Below are positions 25,527 to 34,102 of a stretch of DNA of 64,000 bases, piece after piece. The notes beneath the pieces are model-generated. The model was given only the letters and a program-made list of their open reading frames with translations. It searched no databases and was not told the DNA's origin. Position numbers and translations under genes: made by a program. The DNA lies in contig NZ_SHLC01000001.1 of the NCBI RefSeq assembly GCF_004217495.1, positions 2,976,001-3,040,000 on the forward strand. Reading direction: 5' to 3'. The stretch's first letter is position 1. Every line of letters begins with the position of its first letter. Source of the stretch: Microterricola gilva (GTDB taxonomy: Bacteria > Actinomycetota > Actinomycetes > Actinomycetales > Microbacteriaceae).

Positions 25527-25648
25527 GAGCGGGCTCCGGTGAGGCCGTCGCCGTTGCGGGTGGAGTCGCCGCCTGTGCTGCGTCGAGACGCGGATGCGGC
25601 GGCGCCGGCGAGTGCCGCCAGGCCTGTCTGCATCGAATGCTGCTTCAC
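25523..25648 (-). CDS. 41-residue small ORF coupled to araD
   Basis: A GTG start at 25648 with 'aaaggag' about 9 bases upstream, 41 codons ('MKQHSMQTGLAALAGAAASA' onward, Ser/Arg/Gly-rich end), stopping in TGA that overlaps the araD start as GTGA. It lies just downstream of the LacI-type operator, so it is the first translated frame of the araD transcript. It may be a genuine small protein, a translational-coupling leader, or an N-terminal remnant. Not recognised. Confidence 0.45.
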   Translation of the reverse strand: MKQHSMQTGLAALAGAAASASRRSTGGDSTRNGDGLTGARS

Positions 25649-25720
25649 GTTTCTCGACTCCTTTGTCGACACACCGAGTGCGTCTTGGCATTTCGCTCCT
25701 GGCGACTGAGCGCCGGATGT

Positions 25721-25752
25721 GACACTCAATGTGAACGGTCACATCGAGTGTC
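25721..25752. promoter_or_regulatory. LacI-type operator O1 before the araD operon
   Basis: A 32-bp palindrome: 'gacactcaatgtgaac' and 'ggtcacatcgagtgtc', 14 of 16 positions complementary, centred on an ACGG core. A very similar sequence occurs in front of the LacI regulator gene (27057-27088). Confidence 0.8.
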
Positions 25753-25923
25753 CTCATGTTAGCCGCATCGGTGATCCGATTGTCAAATCCCTCATGTCTC
25801 AGATCGGTAACGGTCGCGCGATCCGCGTGATTCCGGGGGTGATCGCGCTCTCAGCGCGCTCACCGGGCGCGCGGAGGCCGCACGGAGGGGGCACGGAGCA
25901 TGCGCCCAGCGCGCCGGCGAGGG

Positions 25924-27024
25924 TCAGAACGCGGGCAGGCCCGTCGACGCGCGCACGATGAGCTCCGGCACGAGCAGACGGCTGCCGGCGACCTCGGTTT
26001 CCGCGACCGATTCGGTGTCGGCGGCGAGGGGCGCCGCGGCATCCGCGGTCTTATCGCTGTGCGCGCCCGAGCGGCGGCCGATGTCGGTGATCAGGCGTTC
26101 GACGCAGCGCCGGCCGAGCTCGGCGAAGTCCTGCCGCACGGTGGTGAGGGGCGGGGCGAAGTGCGCGGCCTCCGGGATGTCGTCGAAGCCCACGATGCTG
26201 ACGTCGCGCGGAACGTCGAGCCCCGCATCGCGCACCGCGTGCATGAGCCCGAGCGCCATCTGGTCGTTCGAGGAGAAGATCGCGGTGAAGTCGCGCACGC
26301 TGAGCAGCTCGCGCCCGGCGTAGTAGCCGAAGTCGGCCGTCCAGTCCCCCAGGATCGGCGCGGTCGTTGACACCTCGCTGTCCGACATCTCCCGCAGGAA
26401 TCCGGTCATCCGCGCCTCGGCCTCGATCCAGTCCTGCGGGCCGGCGAGGTGGTAAATGTGGCGGTGGCCGAGCTCGATCAGGTGCCGGGTCGCCAGCCGG
26501 GCGCCGGTGATCTGGTCGACGGCGAGGGTGTTCCCGTCGAAGCGCCCGCTGGACTGCAGGGTGACCAGCGGCACGTCGATGGCGAACTCGCCCAGGATGT
26601 CGAAGACGCGCACCTGGGGGGCGATGACGACGATGCCCTCGACCGCCTGTGCCATGAGGTGTTCGATCGCGCCGGTGATGGCTTCACGGTCGGCGCTGAC
26701 GATGTTCGCCGTGTTGATGTAGTACCCCTGCGCGCGGGCGGCGACCTCGATCGCGGCGATGCTGCTGGCCGGGCCGTACTGCGAACTGGATGCCGACAGC
26801 ACCCCGATCGTGCGCGAGCGGCTGGTGACCAGCGCCCTGGCCGCGCGGTTCGGCCGGTACTGCAGCTCGTCCATGACGGCGAGCACGCGCGCCTTCGTCT
26901 CCGGCCGGATGCTCGGGTGATGGTTCAACACCCGCGACACCGTCTGGTGGGAGACTCCCGCCAATCGCGCGACATCGCGAATACTCGGAGCCCGCCCCCG
27001 GCTGCCTTCGTCTGTCACGGTCAT
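25924..27024 (-). CDS. LacI-family transcriptional regulator of the pentose locus
   Basis: A 366-residue regulator from the ATG at 27024. N-terminal LacI helix-turn-helix and hinge: 'SIRDVARLAGVSHQTVSRVL', 'NHHPSIRPETKARVLAVMDE', 'LQYRPNRAARALVTSRSRTI'. C-terminal ligand domain with 'SSNDQMALGLMHAVRDAGLD' and 'ISIVGFDDIPEAAHFAPPLT'-like text. It most likely represses araD and the ChvE-type transporter and releases DNA on binding a sugar. Matching palindromes before araD and before its own gene support local and autoregulation. The C-terminal tail after 'DIGRRSG' is Ala-rich. Confidence 0.92.
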   Translation of the reverse strand: MTVTDEGSRGRAPSIRDVARLAGVSHQTVSRVLNHHPSIRPETKARVLAVMDELQYRPNRAARALVTSRSRTIGVLSASSSQYGPASSIAAIEVAARAQGYYINTANIVSADREAITGAIEHLMAQAVEGIVVIAPQVRVFDILGEFAIDVPLVTLQSSGRFDGNTLAVDQITGARLATRHLIELGHRHIYHLAGPQDWIEAEARMTGFLREMSDSEVSTTAPILGDWTADFGYYAGRELLSVRDFTAIFSSNDQMALGLMHAVRDAGLDVPRDVSIVGFDDIPEAAHFAPPLTTVRQDFAELGRRCVERLITDIGRRSGAHSDKTADAAAPLAADTESVAETEVAGSRLLVPELIVRASTGLPAF

Positions 27025-27056
27025 CCCGTCTCTGCGATGTAAGAACCTGCGATGTC

Positions 27057-27088
27057 TGCACTCGATGTGTACGTTCACATGCGATCGC
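27057..27088. promoter_or_regulatory. LacI-type operator O2 before the regulator gene
   Basis: 'cactcgatgtgtacgttcac' at 27059-27078 matches the complement of O1 ('cactcgatgtgaccgttcac') at nearly every position and has the central CG typical of LacI-family sites. It lies 33 bp upstream of the LacI start codon. Confidence 0.75.
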
Positions 27089-27120
27089 GCACGTCAATTA
27101 TGCACCCCGCGCAGCTTTGT

Positions 27121-27190
27121 GACTGTCACATGTGTTCCTGTCACATCCGCGCGTGTTCCTGTCACATCGGCGCGTGTGACAGGCACATCC
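27121..27190. repeat. 21-bp direct repeats with TGTCACAT words
   Basis: Two adjacent 21-bp copies ('gtgttcctgtcacatccgcg' plus c at 27132-27152; the next at 27153-27173 differs at one base), flanked by partial copies on both sides. Each carries TGTCACAT, similar to the half-site of the neighbouring operators. Spacing is two helical turns. Confidence 0.7.
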
Positions 27191-27280
27191 GCGTCAGGAC
27201 GCGGGCGCGGCCCTACGGGAGGTGGTCGGCGGGAGGTGATCGGCGCGGCTGGCGGCTTAGTCTGCCTGGTCGGCGGCTTG

Positions 27281-27400
27281 GTCGGCGCGGTCGGCGGATG
27301 CCGTGCACTCCCGTGGCCCGGTCGGCGCGGTCGGCGGATGCCGTGCACTCCCGTGGCCCGGTCGGCGCGGTCGGCGGATGCCGTGCACTCCCGTGGCCCG
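27281..27400. repeat. Three perfect tandem copies of a 40-bp unit
   Basis: The unit begins 'gtcggcgcggtcggcggatg' and ends 'ccgtgcactcccgtggcccg'. Copies are 27281-27320, 27321-27360 and 27361-27400, identical throughout. The last copy runs into the 66-bp repeat C. Perfect identity indicates recent expansion. Confidence 0.9.
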
Positions 27401-27458
27401 CACTATTCGCGCGGGCCCGGGAAATACCACGGGCCCCTGCAATTCTCGCGGGCCGGGA
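27393..27458. repeat. 66-bp palindromic repeat, copy C
   Basis: It aligns base for base in length with copies A and B: 'gtggcccgc', 'gcgcgggcccgg', loop 'gaaatac', 'cacgggcccctgc', 'cgcgggcc'. It lies 26 bp beyond the stop codon of the MFS gene on the minus strand. Confidence 0.8.
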
Positions 27459-27483
27459 ACTGGCGCACGTCGGGCCGCCCGTC

Positions 27484-28983
27484 TCAGCCGAGCGGCGCCG
27501 TGACGGCTGCGCGCCTGCTCACGAGCACGGCGACCAGCCAGAAGCCGCCCGCCAGGGCGAAGCAGCCAACAAACGGCACCACACCGCCGAACGGCGAGAG
27601 CAGCACGAACACGATTCCGGCCAGCGCGATGGCGATGGCTGCGCCGATGCCGTCGGAGATCGCGATCGCCGAGCTGTTGAAGCCCTGATCGGCCTCGCTC
27701 GAGGACTGCAGCGTCATCACCGAGGTGCGCGGGTACATGATTCCCATGCCGGCGCCGGCGAAGCCCCACGCCACGATCAGCACGAGCGCGGGCAGTGCAA
27801 GCGTGACGGCGGTGACCGTGATCGCGAGGGAGGCGCCGAGCAGGGTCAGCCCGATCCGGAGGCAACGGGCGTGCGAGAGCCGCTCGGCGTAGCGGCCCTG
27901 GATCTGCGCGGTCACGGCCCAGGCGAGGCCGCCGAGGGTGAGCGCGAGGCCGGCCATCGAGGCGGTGAGCTCGTAGCGTTCGGTGAGGATGAGGGGGACG
28001 TACACCTGGGCACCGAAGAAGGCGCCGGCGATGAGGCCGCGCACGAGCACGGTGGCGGGCAGGCCGGCGGCCGCGCGGAGGGCGCCGACTGGGAGCAGCG
28101 GGCGCAGCGCGATCGCGAGCACGACGACGGCGAGCACTGGCAGCGTCCAGAGCACCCAGCCGGCGGCCTCCGCGCTGAGGTTCAGCACGAGCACGGCGGC
28201 GGCGGCCAGCACAGCCCAGAGAATGCGGGCGATGTTCCAGGGGGCGACGGGTGCGTCGGCATCCGCTTCATGGATCATGCCGCGGAGCGCGGGCACGACC
28301 ATCGCCAACGCCGGGATCACCAGCGCGACGACGCCGAGGAACACCCAGTGCCAGCTGGCCGCATCGGCGACGACCCCGGCGACGAAAGGTCCGACGAGGG
28401 AGGGCACGACCCAGGCCGCCGAGAAGCCGGCGAAGATGCGCGGCTGCAGGGCGTGCGGGTAGACGCGCGCCACGATCACGTAGAGCGCAACGGTGAGCCC
28501 GCCGCCGCCGAGGCCGTGAATGAGGCGTCCGGCGACGAGCACCTCCATGCTCGTCGCGGTGCCAGCGAGCACGAGCCCGATGGCGAACAGCGCGACGGAG
28601 GCGTAGAGCGGCGCCTTCGGCCCGCGCCGGTCGGCCCAGTTGCCCGCGAGCACCATGCCGACCACGCTCACCGCGAGCGGGCCGGCGAAGGCGAGCGCGT
28701 AGAGCGAGAGGCCGTCGAGCTCGGTGGCAATCAACGGCATGACCGTGGTCACGGCGAGCGACTCAAATGCCGCAAGAAGAATAAGTACGCACATGCCGAT
28801 GCTGATCCAGCGATACTCCGGGCTGAGCACACTCGCGGGGCGCGTCGGGGCGTCGATTCGCGCGGATGCCGGCGCCGAGTGCGTCGCGGGCGTTGCGGCC
28901 GTCGCCGCCACTACGCTCTCCACGGCCGGGTTCGGTGTCGACGGGTCATGGGGCTCGGTGGGGTCTGTCTCGCGGAATGGCAC
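27484..28983 (-). CDS. MFS transporter, DHA2 / EmrB-QacA-like exporter
   Basis: A 499-residue major-facilitator protein with a polar Pro/Ala-rich N-terminal extension of about 55 residues and about 13-14 helices. Family marks: 'FESLAVTTVMPLIATELDGL' (helix 1 and motif D1 region), 'GNWADRRGPKAPLYASVALF' (motif A), 'RLIHGLGGGGLTVALYVIVA' (motif B), 'AAWVVPSLVGPFVAGVVADA' (motif C, drug:proton antiporters). Its substrate is unknown. The GTG start at 28983 is one of several possible. Monocistronic; the transcript would end near repeat C. Confidence 0.88.
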   Translation of the reverse strand: MPFRETDPTEPHDPSTPNPAVESVVAATAATPATHSAPASARIDAPTRPASVLSPEYRWISIGMCVLILLAAFESLAVTTVMPLIATELDGLSLYALAFAGPLAVSVVGMVLAGNWADRRGPKAPLYASVALFAIGLVLAGTATSMEVLVAGRLIHGLGGGGLTVALYVIVARVYPHALQPRIFAGFSAAWVVPSLVGPFVAGVVADAASWHWVFLGVVALVIPALAMVVPALRGMIHEADADAPVAPWNIARILWAVLAAAAVLVLNLSAEAAGWVLWTLPVLAVVVLAIALRPLLPVGALRAAAGLPATVLVRGLIAGAFFGAQVYVPLILTERYELTASMAGLALTLGGLAWAVTAQIQGRYAERLSHARCLRIGLTLLGASLAITVTAVTLALPALVLIVAWGFAGAGMGIMYPRTSVMTLQSSSEADQGFNSSAIAISDGIGAAIAIALAGIVFVLLSPFGGVVPFVGCFALAGGFWLVAVLVSRRAAVTAPLG

Positions 28984-29481
28984 GTCTTCGAGCCTAGGAC
29001 CTCAACCGTGCTTGAGATCAAGCGCGGCGGCGACGGCAGGACTGGACATCGTGTCGGCCCGTGAAAAAGACATGCCGATCGCGCGCTCAGCGTTGGCGAG
29101 TTGGCGGCGCACAGCGAGGCGGGCGTCTGTTGAGCGAGTCTGGGCGCGCTCGGTCCACCCGTCGCCTGATGCGTTCATGCAGTAACGCTTGGGGCTTTTC
29201 GAAAAGGGTGCAATGATGGCCGCCGTGATGTGTCGTCTCCTCGATGCGTCGACGCGGCGAGAGGCCCGGAATTCCGGGGATCTCAGCCGGTCATATCGGA
29301 TGTGCGAGCCACAGAGCGGCACCGCTGCCGCTGGCCTCCCCAAACAATCGTGAAGATTTTCTTCACGGTCGCGTGCAGATTTGCTCGATGGACGTGGTGA
29401 TCGCCGCGCCAACAGAATGCATTCCTGAGACCAAGCTGCGGGCTCACCCCATGGGGACCCGCCTCACAGGAAGCGCGATCA
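28984..29481. promoter_or_regulatory. Divergent intergenic region with an inverted repeat before the peptide-type ABC operon
   Basis: About 500 bp without a supported gene. At 29350-29366 'gtgaaga-ttt-tcttcac' is a perfect 7-bp inverted repeat about 115 bp before the binding-protein start and may be an operator. A second palindrome, 'cttttcgaaaag', is at 29199-29210. No RNA gene seen. Confidence 0.4.
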
Positions 29482-31188
29482 ATGGCGAATCGTTCACGGA
29501 AATTGTTGTTCGGAGGAGTCGCGCTCGCCGCGGTCCTCGTCATGTCCGGCTGCAATGCGAACTCGCAGCCGAGCGGCGAAGCGACGAGCGGGAGCGCGAC
29601 CGCGCTCGACTCCGTTCCGAGCGGCGGCACGCTGCACTACCTCTCCAGGCGCGCGAACGAATCGTTCGAGACCGCGAGCGCCCAGATGGTTCCGACGAGC
29701 CGCCTTCGCTGGGTGCACCGTGGGCTGACTTCCTGGCAGACCTTCCCAGACAAGGACACCGTGCTGGTGCCGGACCTCGCCACCGATACCGGCAAGACGG
29801 ATGACGGCGGCATGACGTGGACCTTCACACTCCAGGACGATCTCACGTTCTCCGACGGCACGCCGATCACGGCGCAGGACGTCAAGTACGGCGTCGAGCG
29901 CTCATTCGCACCGATGTTCCAGGGCGGACTCGGTTACCACAAGACGCTGCTCGAGGGCGGCACGGAGTATGACGGACCCTACGACGGCCAGGAGCTCGAC
30001 TCGATCGAGGTCGTCGACGATCAGACGCTCGTCTTCCACCTGAACCGTCCGTTCGGCAACTGGCCGTGGATCGTCAGCATGCCCGCATTTGCGCCCGTCC
30101 CGGCCGCGGCCGACACCAACCCGGAAACCTACAGCGAGCACCCCGTCGCGAGCGGGCCTTACCAGATCACGAGCTTCACGAAGGGCGCGCAAGCGGTCTT
30201 CGAGAGGAACCCATACTGGAAGGCCGAGTCCGACCAGGCCCGCTTCGCCGGACCGGACAAGATCATCCTCGACATGGGTCTCAACAACGACACGATCGTG
30301 CAGCGACTCATCGACGACAAGGGCGACGACAAGAACGCGATCAGCAATGCGCTGCTCTCCCCCGCCCAGTTCCAGCGGATCGAGTCGGACCCGTCGGTGG
30401 AATCCCGCCTGGCCAACAGCGACTCCGGCTACTTCCGCTACATCGCCATGAACGTGACCCGGCCCGCCCTAGCCGACCTCAAGGTCCGCCAGGCGATCAA
30501 CTACGCCATCAACAAGAGCGAACTGCAAAGCGTCTACGGCGGACCGAAGTTCGGCGGCACCATCACGTCGAACATCATGACGCCCGGCATCCCGGGATAC
30601 ACCCCGTTCGACCTCTACGACGGCGGCCCGACGGGCGACGTCGAGAAGGCCAAGGCGCTCCTCAAGGAGGCCGGGGCCGAGAACCTCACGCTGAACCTGG
30701 CCTACGCCGCCGACATCAGCGACATCGAGGAGAAGGAGGCGAAGAGCATCAAGAACGCGCTTGCCAAGGTCGGCATCACCATCGAACTCAACGGCCTCGA
30801 CTCCGATAGCTGGTTCGAGCTCGTCTCCACCGCCGGCGGCGACTACGACCTCACCACGAGCGGCTGGGGCGCCGACTTCCCGAGCGGCATGAGCACCATC
30901 CAGCCTCTGTTCGCGTCGAGCGAGATCGGCAACGGCGGCGGCAACGCCTCGCAGTACTCGAACCCAGAGGTCGACGCGGCGATCGACGCCGCCATCTCGG
31001 AACCCGACCTCGACAAGGCCGCCGAGATGTGGGCCGCGATCGACAAGCAGATCATGGAGGATGCCCCGATCGTGCCGATCCTCGTGCAGCGCACGCAGGG
31101 ACTCGCCGGATCAAACATCGTCAACTACTTCATCCCCTCCTACCCGCCGTTCGCGAACGAGCTGGTCGTCGGTGTCGTCACTCGTTGA
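29482..31188 (+). CDS. Family 5 substrate-binding lipoprotein (oligopeptide/dipeptide type)
   Basis: A 568-residue solute-binding protein of usual family length. Lipobox 'LAAVLVMSGCNAN', then 'LRWVHRGLTSWQTFPDKDTV', 'TWTFTLQDDLTFSDGTPITA' and 'QDVKYGVERSF', the family 5 signature region; also 'PVASGPYQITSFTKGAQAVF' and 'LADLKVRQAINYAINKSEL'. 'aggaagcg' precedes the ATG. It captures peptides or another oligomeric substrate and feeds the permeases that follow. Ligand not predictable. First gene of a six-gene run. Confidence 0.93.
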   Translation: MANRSRKLLFGGVALAAVLVMSGCNANSQPSGEATSGSATALDSVPSGGTLHYLSRRANESFETASAQMVPTSRLRWVHRGLTSWQTFPDKDTVLVPDLATDTGKTDDGGMTWTFTLQDDLTFSDGTPITAQDVKYGVERSFAPMFQGGLGYHKTLLEGGTEYDGPYDGQELDSIEVVDDQTLVFHLNRPFGNWPWIVSMPAFAPVPAAADTNPETYSEHPVASGPYQITSFTKGAQAVFERNPYWKAESDQARFAGPDKIILDMGLNNDTIVQRLIDDKGDDKNAISNALLSPAQFQRIESDPSVESRLANSDSGYFRYIAMNVTRPALADLKVRQAINYAINKSELQSVYGGPKFGGTITSNIMTPGIPGYTPFDLYDGGPTGDVEKAKALLKEAGAENLTLNLAYAADISDIEEKEAKSIKNALAKVGITIELNGLDSDSWFELVSTAGGDYDLTTSGWGADFPSGMSTIQPLFASSEIGNGGGNASQYSNPEVDAAIDAAISEPDLDKAAEMWAAIDKQIMEDAPIVPILVQRTQGLAGSNIVNYFIPSYPPFANELVVGVVTR

Positions 31189-32104
31189 CACGAAGCGTGC
31201 GGAGGGCCGGCGTCCGTCGGTCTTCCGCCGCTTCACCCGGAAGCGCTCCGGCGTGATCGGGCTGATCATGCTCGCGGTCCCACTCGTCGCTGGATTGTGT
31301 GCGCCCCTGCTCACGGCGTTGGAGGGCCAGGATCCGTACACGTTCCACACGGAACTGCTTGACCCGAACGGCGGTCGCCCACTCGGCCCGCTCGGCGGCG
31401 TCAGCGCCGAGCACTGGCTCGGTGTGGTGCCGGTAACCGGCGTCGACCTGTTCGCGCAGATCGTCTTCGGCATCCGCTCGTCCCTGTTCATCGCCTTCGG
31501 CGCGAGCATCATCGCGATCGTGTTCGCGGCGATCCTCGGCACGGCGATGGGCTACTTCGGCGGCTTCCTGAACGCCGCAGCCGGGCGCGTCATCGACTTC
31601 ATGTTCGGGTTCCCCGGGCTCATGTTCGTCATCGCGATCATGGTGATCGTTCCGCCCGAGTTCCCGCGCGAACTACTGCTCGTGCTCGTCCTCGCATTCT
31701 TCGGCTGGATCGTGCCGGCCCGCATCATCGGCGCCCAGGCAGGCGCGATCAACGCCCGCGCGTTCGTCGAGGCCGCCAGGGCGACGGGCGCACCGCCGTG
31801 GCAGATCATCCGCCGCGAGATGCTCCCCCACCTGTTCAGCCTCGTCGTCGTGCTCTTCGCGATGGCACTGCCAGCCAACGTCAGCACCGTCGCCGGCCTG
31901 TCTTTCCTCGGCGTCGGCCTGCGCGGCGACGTGCCCGACCTCGGCAAACTTCTCGCCGACTCCCTGCCCTGGATCTACAGCGGCGCGGATGTCTGGTACA
32001 TGTTCTTTCCGGGAGCCGTCGTGTTCTGCATCGTCTTCGGCGCGACGCTCGCCGGGGATGCGCTGCGCGACGTCCTGGACGTGCGCACGGAGGACGCCGC
32101 ATGA
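31172..32104 (+). CDS. DppC/OppC-type ABC permease
   Basis: A 310-residue permease. The GTG at 31172 overlaps the binding-protein end by 17 bases; the longer open frame upstream is out-of-frame noise. Motifs: N-terminal 'FTRKRSGVIGLIMLAVPLVA' (OppC_N), the EAA loop 'FVEAARATGAPPWQIIRREM' and 'STVAGLSFLGVGLRGDVPDL'. About six helices. It pairs with the DppB-type permease next to it. Confidence 0.92.
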   Translation: MSSLVDTKRAEGRRPSVFRRFTRKRSGVIGLIMLAVPLVAGLCAPLLTALEGQDPYTFHTELLDPNGGRPLGPLGGVSAEHWLGVVPVTGVDLFAQIVFGIRSSLFIAFGASIIAIVFAAILGTAMGYFGGFLNAAAGRVIDFMFGFPGLMFVIAIMVIVPPEFPRELLLVLVLAFFGWIVPARIIGAQAGAINARAFVEAARATGAPPWQIIRREMLPHLFSLVVVLFAMALPANVSTVAGLSFLGVGLRGDVPDLGKLLADSLPWIYSGADVWYMFFPGAVVFCIVFGATLAGDALRDVLDVRTEDAA

Positions 32105-33087
32105 CCACCTACATCATCCGCCGACTGTTCACCGCGATCTTCGTGCTGCTCTCGATCGCCTTCTTCACGATCGCGTTGTTCTTCGGCGCATCCAAGGATC
32201 CGGCGCGCGCGATGTGCGGCAAGCCGTGCGCGCCAGACACGCTCGCGAAGGTGCGCGCATACATGCAGACCGATCACGGCATCGTCTGGCAGTACATCGA
32301 GTTCGTGAAGGGACTGTTCGTCGGGCGCAGCTACGGCTCCGGATCCCAGGCCGTGCACTGCGCCGCACCGTGCTTCGGCTACTCATTCCCCAACCAGAGC
32401 GATGTGACGACCCTCATCGTCGAGCGCCTGCCCGTCACACTCTCGCTGACAATCGGCGCTGCGATCCTCTGCCTCGTCGTGGGCCTCGGCCTCGGCGCAC
32501 TGTCCGCGATCCGCAAGGGCGGCGTCCTCGACCGCTTCTCCACCGGCTTCGCCATGCTCGGGCTGTCCGTGCCGACGTTCCTCGTCGGCCTGCTCGTCGT
32601 GCAGTTCTTCGGCTTCACACTGAACATGCTCCCGTACTCGGGGTTCGTGCCGCTGTCGGAGAATCCGAGCGAATGGCTGTGGCACCTGATCGGCCCGTGG
32701 ATGGTGCTCTCGTTCATCCTGGCGGCCGGCTACATCCGGGTCACACGCACGCAACTGCTCGGCGAGCTCTCCTCCGAGCACCTCGTCGCCATGACCGCCC
32801 GCGGTGCCGCCCCATCCCGGATCAACGCCCACGCCCTCCGCGGGGTGATGATCCCCGTCGTCGCGATGTTCGCGCTCGATGTCGCCGCGCTGCTCGGAGG
32901 CTCCGTCATCGCGGAGCGAGTGTTCAGCCTGCACGGCCTCGGCGATCTGCTGCTCTCCGGTGTGAACGAATCCGATCTCAGTCTCGTCGTCGGGGTCACG
33001 CTGTTCTCCGCCTTCCTCATCATCATCGGCAACCTCGTCGCCGACCTGCTGATGCCGCTTCTCGACCCGAGGATCCGCCGTGCCTGA
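32101..33087 (+). CDS. DppB/OppB-type ABC permease
   Basis: A 328-residue permease with an ATGA overlap with the upstream gene. The N-terminus 'MTTYIIRRLFTAIFVLLSIA' is typical of OppB. Later 'FSTGFAMLGLSVPTFLVGLL', the EAA loop 'HLVAMTARGAAPSRINAHAL', and 'SVIAERVFSLHGLGDLLLSG'. It has an enlarged first outer loop with three cysteines ('AMCGKPCAPD', 'VHCAAPCFGYSF' adds two more), which is not usual for DppB. Confidence 0.92.
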   Translation: MTTYIIRRLFTAIFVLLSIAFFTIALFFGASKDPARAMCGKPCAPDTLAKVRAYMQTDHGIVWQYIEFVKGLFVGRSYGSGSQAVHCAAPCFGYSFPNQSDVTTLIVERLPVTLSLTIGAAILCLVVGLGLGALSAIRKGGVLDRFSTGFAMLGLSVPTFLVGLLVVQFFGFTLNMLPYSGFVPLSENPSEWLWHLIGPWMVLSFILAAGYIRVTRTQLLGELSSEHLVAMTARGAAPSRINAHALRGVMIPVVAMFALDVAALLGGSVIAERVFSLHGLGDLLLSGVNESDLSLVVGVTLFSAFLIIIGNLVADLLMPLLDPRIRRA

Positions 33088-34102
33088 GCCCGTACTCCAG
33101 ATCAACGAACTCTCCGTCTCCTTCGCCAGCGGCGGCGGCGACGTCGACGTCGTCCGTGGCCTCTCGGTCGACCTCGACCGTGGCCGCACGCTCGCGGTCG
33201 TCGGCGAGTCCGGCTCGGGCAAGACGATCACGGGGCGCGCGATCATGCGCTTGTTGCCGCCAGGGGCGAGCACGCGCGGAAGCATCGTCGTCGCGGGGCG
33301 CGAGATGCTGACCGCCGACGAGAATGCGCTGCGCCGGGTGCGCGGCGCCGATGTCGCCATGGTGTTCCAGGATGCCCTCTCTGCGCTCAGCCCCTACCTC
33401 AGCGTCGGGGCGCAGATCGTGCAGGCTGTCCGCCTGCACGACGCGTCCGTCTCGCGTCGCGACGCGTTCGAACGCGCCGTGGAGATGCTCGAGCGCGTGC
33501 GCATCCCGGATCCGCGCGGTGCCGCGAAACGCTTCCCGCATGAGTTCTCCGGCGGTATGCGGCAGCGGGCGGTGATTGCGATGGCACTCGTCAATCGGCC
33601 GGCGCTGCTCATCGCGGACGAACCGACGACGGCGCTCGATGTGACGGTGCAGGCGCAGATCCTCGATCTGCTGCGCGAACTCCAAGATGAGATGGGGATG
33701 GCGATGTTGCTCATCAGCCATGACTTCGGCGTCGTCGCGCGAGCGGCCGACGATGTGCTCGTGCTCTACGCCGGGCGGGAAGCCGAGTACGGCAGCCTCC
33801 GGGACATCTTCGACCGTCCGGCGCACCCCTACACGGCCGGGCTCCGCGCGGCCACTCCGCGCCTGGATGCCGGAGGCGAGCGGAAGCGGCTACAGGCGAT
33901 CCCCGGCGTGCCGACCTCGCTCCGGGATGCCGGACCTGGGTGCGCCTTCGCGCCCCGGTGCGCGTTCTCCGGGCAGCTCGACGGCCGGTGCACCGTCGAG
34001 CTGCCGCTGCCCGGATTCCGAACGGCGAGCGAATCCGGCGGCGTGCACCGCGCGGCCTGCCACCTCGCTCGCCTGCCCGAGATGCAGGAGATCGCCCGAT
34101 GA
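33080..34102 (+). CDS. DppD-type ABC ATPase
   Basis: A 340-residue ATPase with a GTG start overlapping the permease by 8 bases. Walker A 'GESGSGKTIT', Q-loop 'MVFQDALSALSPYLSV', signature 'FSGGMRQRAVIAMAL', Walker B 'LLIADEPTTALDV', H-loop 'LLISHDFGVVA'. The C-terminal OppC extension contains 'GCAFAPRCAFSG' and 'RAACHLA', the cysteine cluster typical of DppD/OppD. It forms the motor with the next gene product. Confidence 0.94.
   Translation: MPEPVLQINELSVSFASGGGDVDVVRGLSVDLDRGRTLAVVGESGSGKTITGRAIMRLLPPGASTRGSIVVAGREMLTADENALRRVRGADVAMVFQDALSALSPYLSVGAQIVQAVRLHDASVSRRDAFERAVEMLERVRIPDPRGAAKRFPHEFSGGMRQRAVIAMALVNRPALLIADEPTTALDVTVQAQILDLLRELQDEMGMAMLLISHDFGVVARAADDVLVLYAGREAEYGSLRDIFDRPAHPYTAGLRAATPRLDAGGERKRLQAIPGVPTSLRDAGPGCAFAPRCAFSGQLDGRCTVELPLPGFRTASESGGVHRAACHLARLPEMQEIAR

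Noticed and set aside
27052-29064. 670-codon plus-strand frame across repeats and the MFS gene
   Set aside because: Runs through tandem repeats, the palindromic repeat and antisense of a clear MFS gene.
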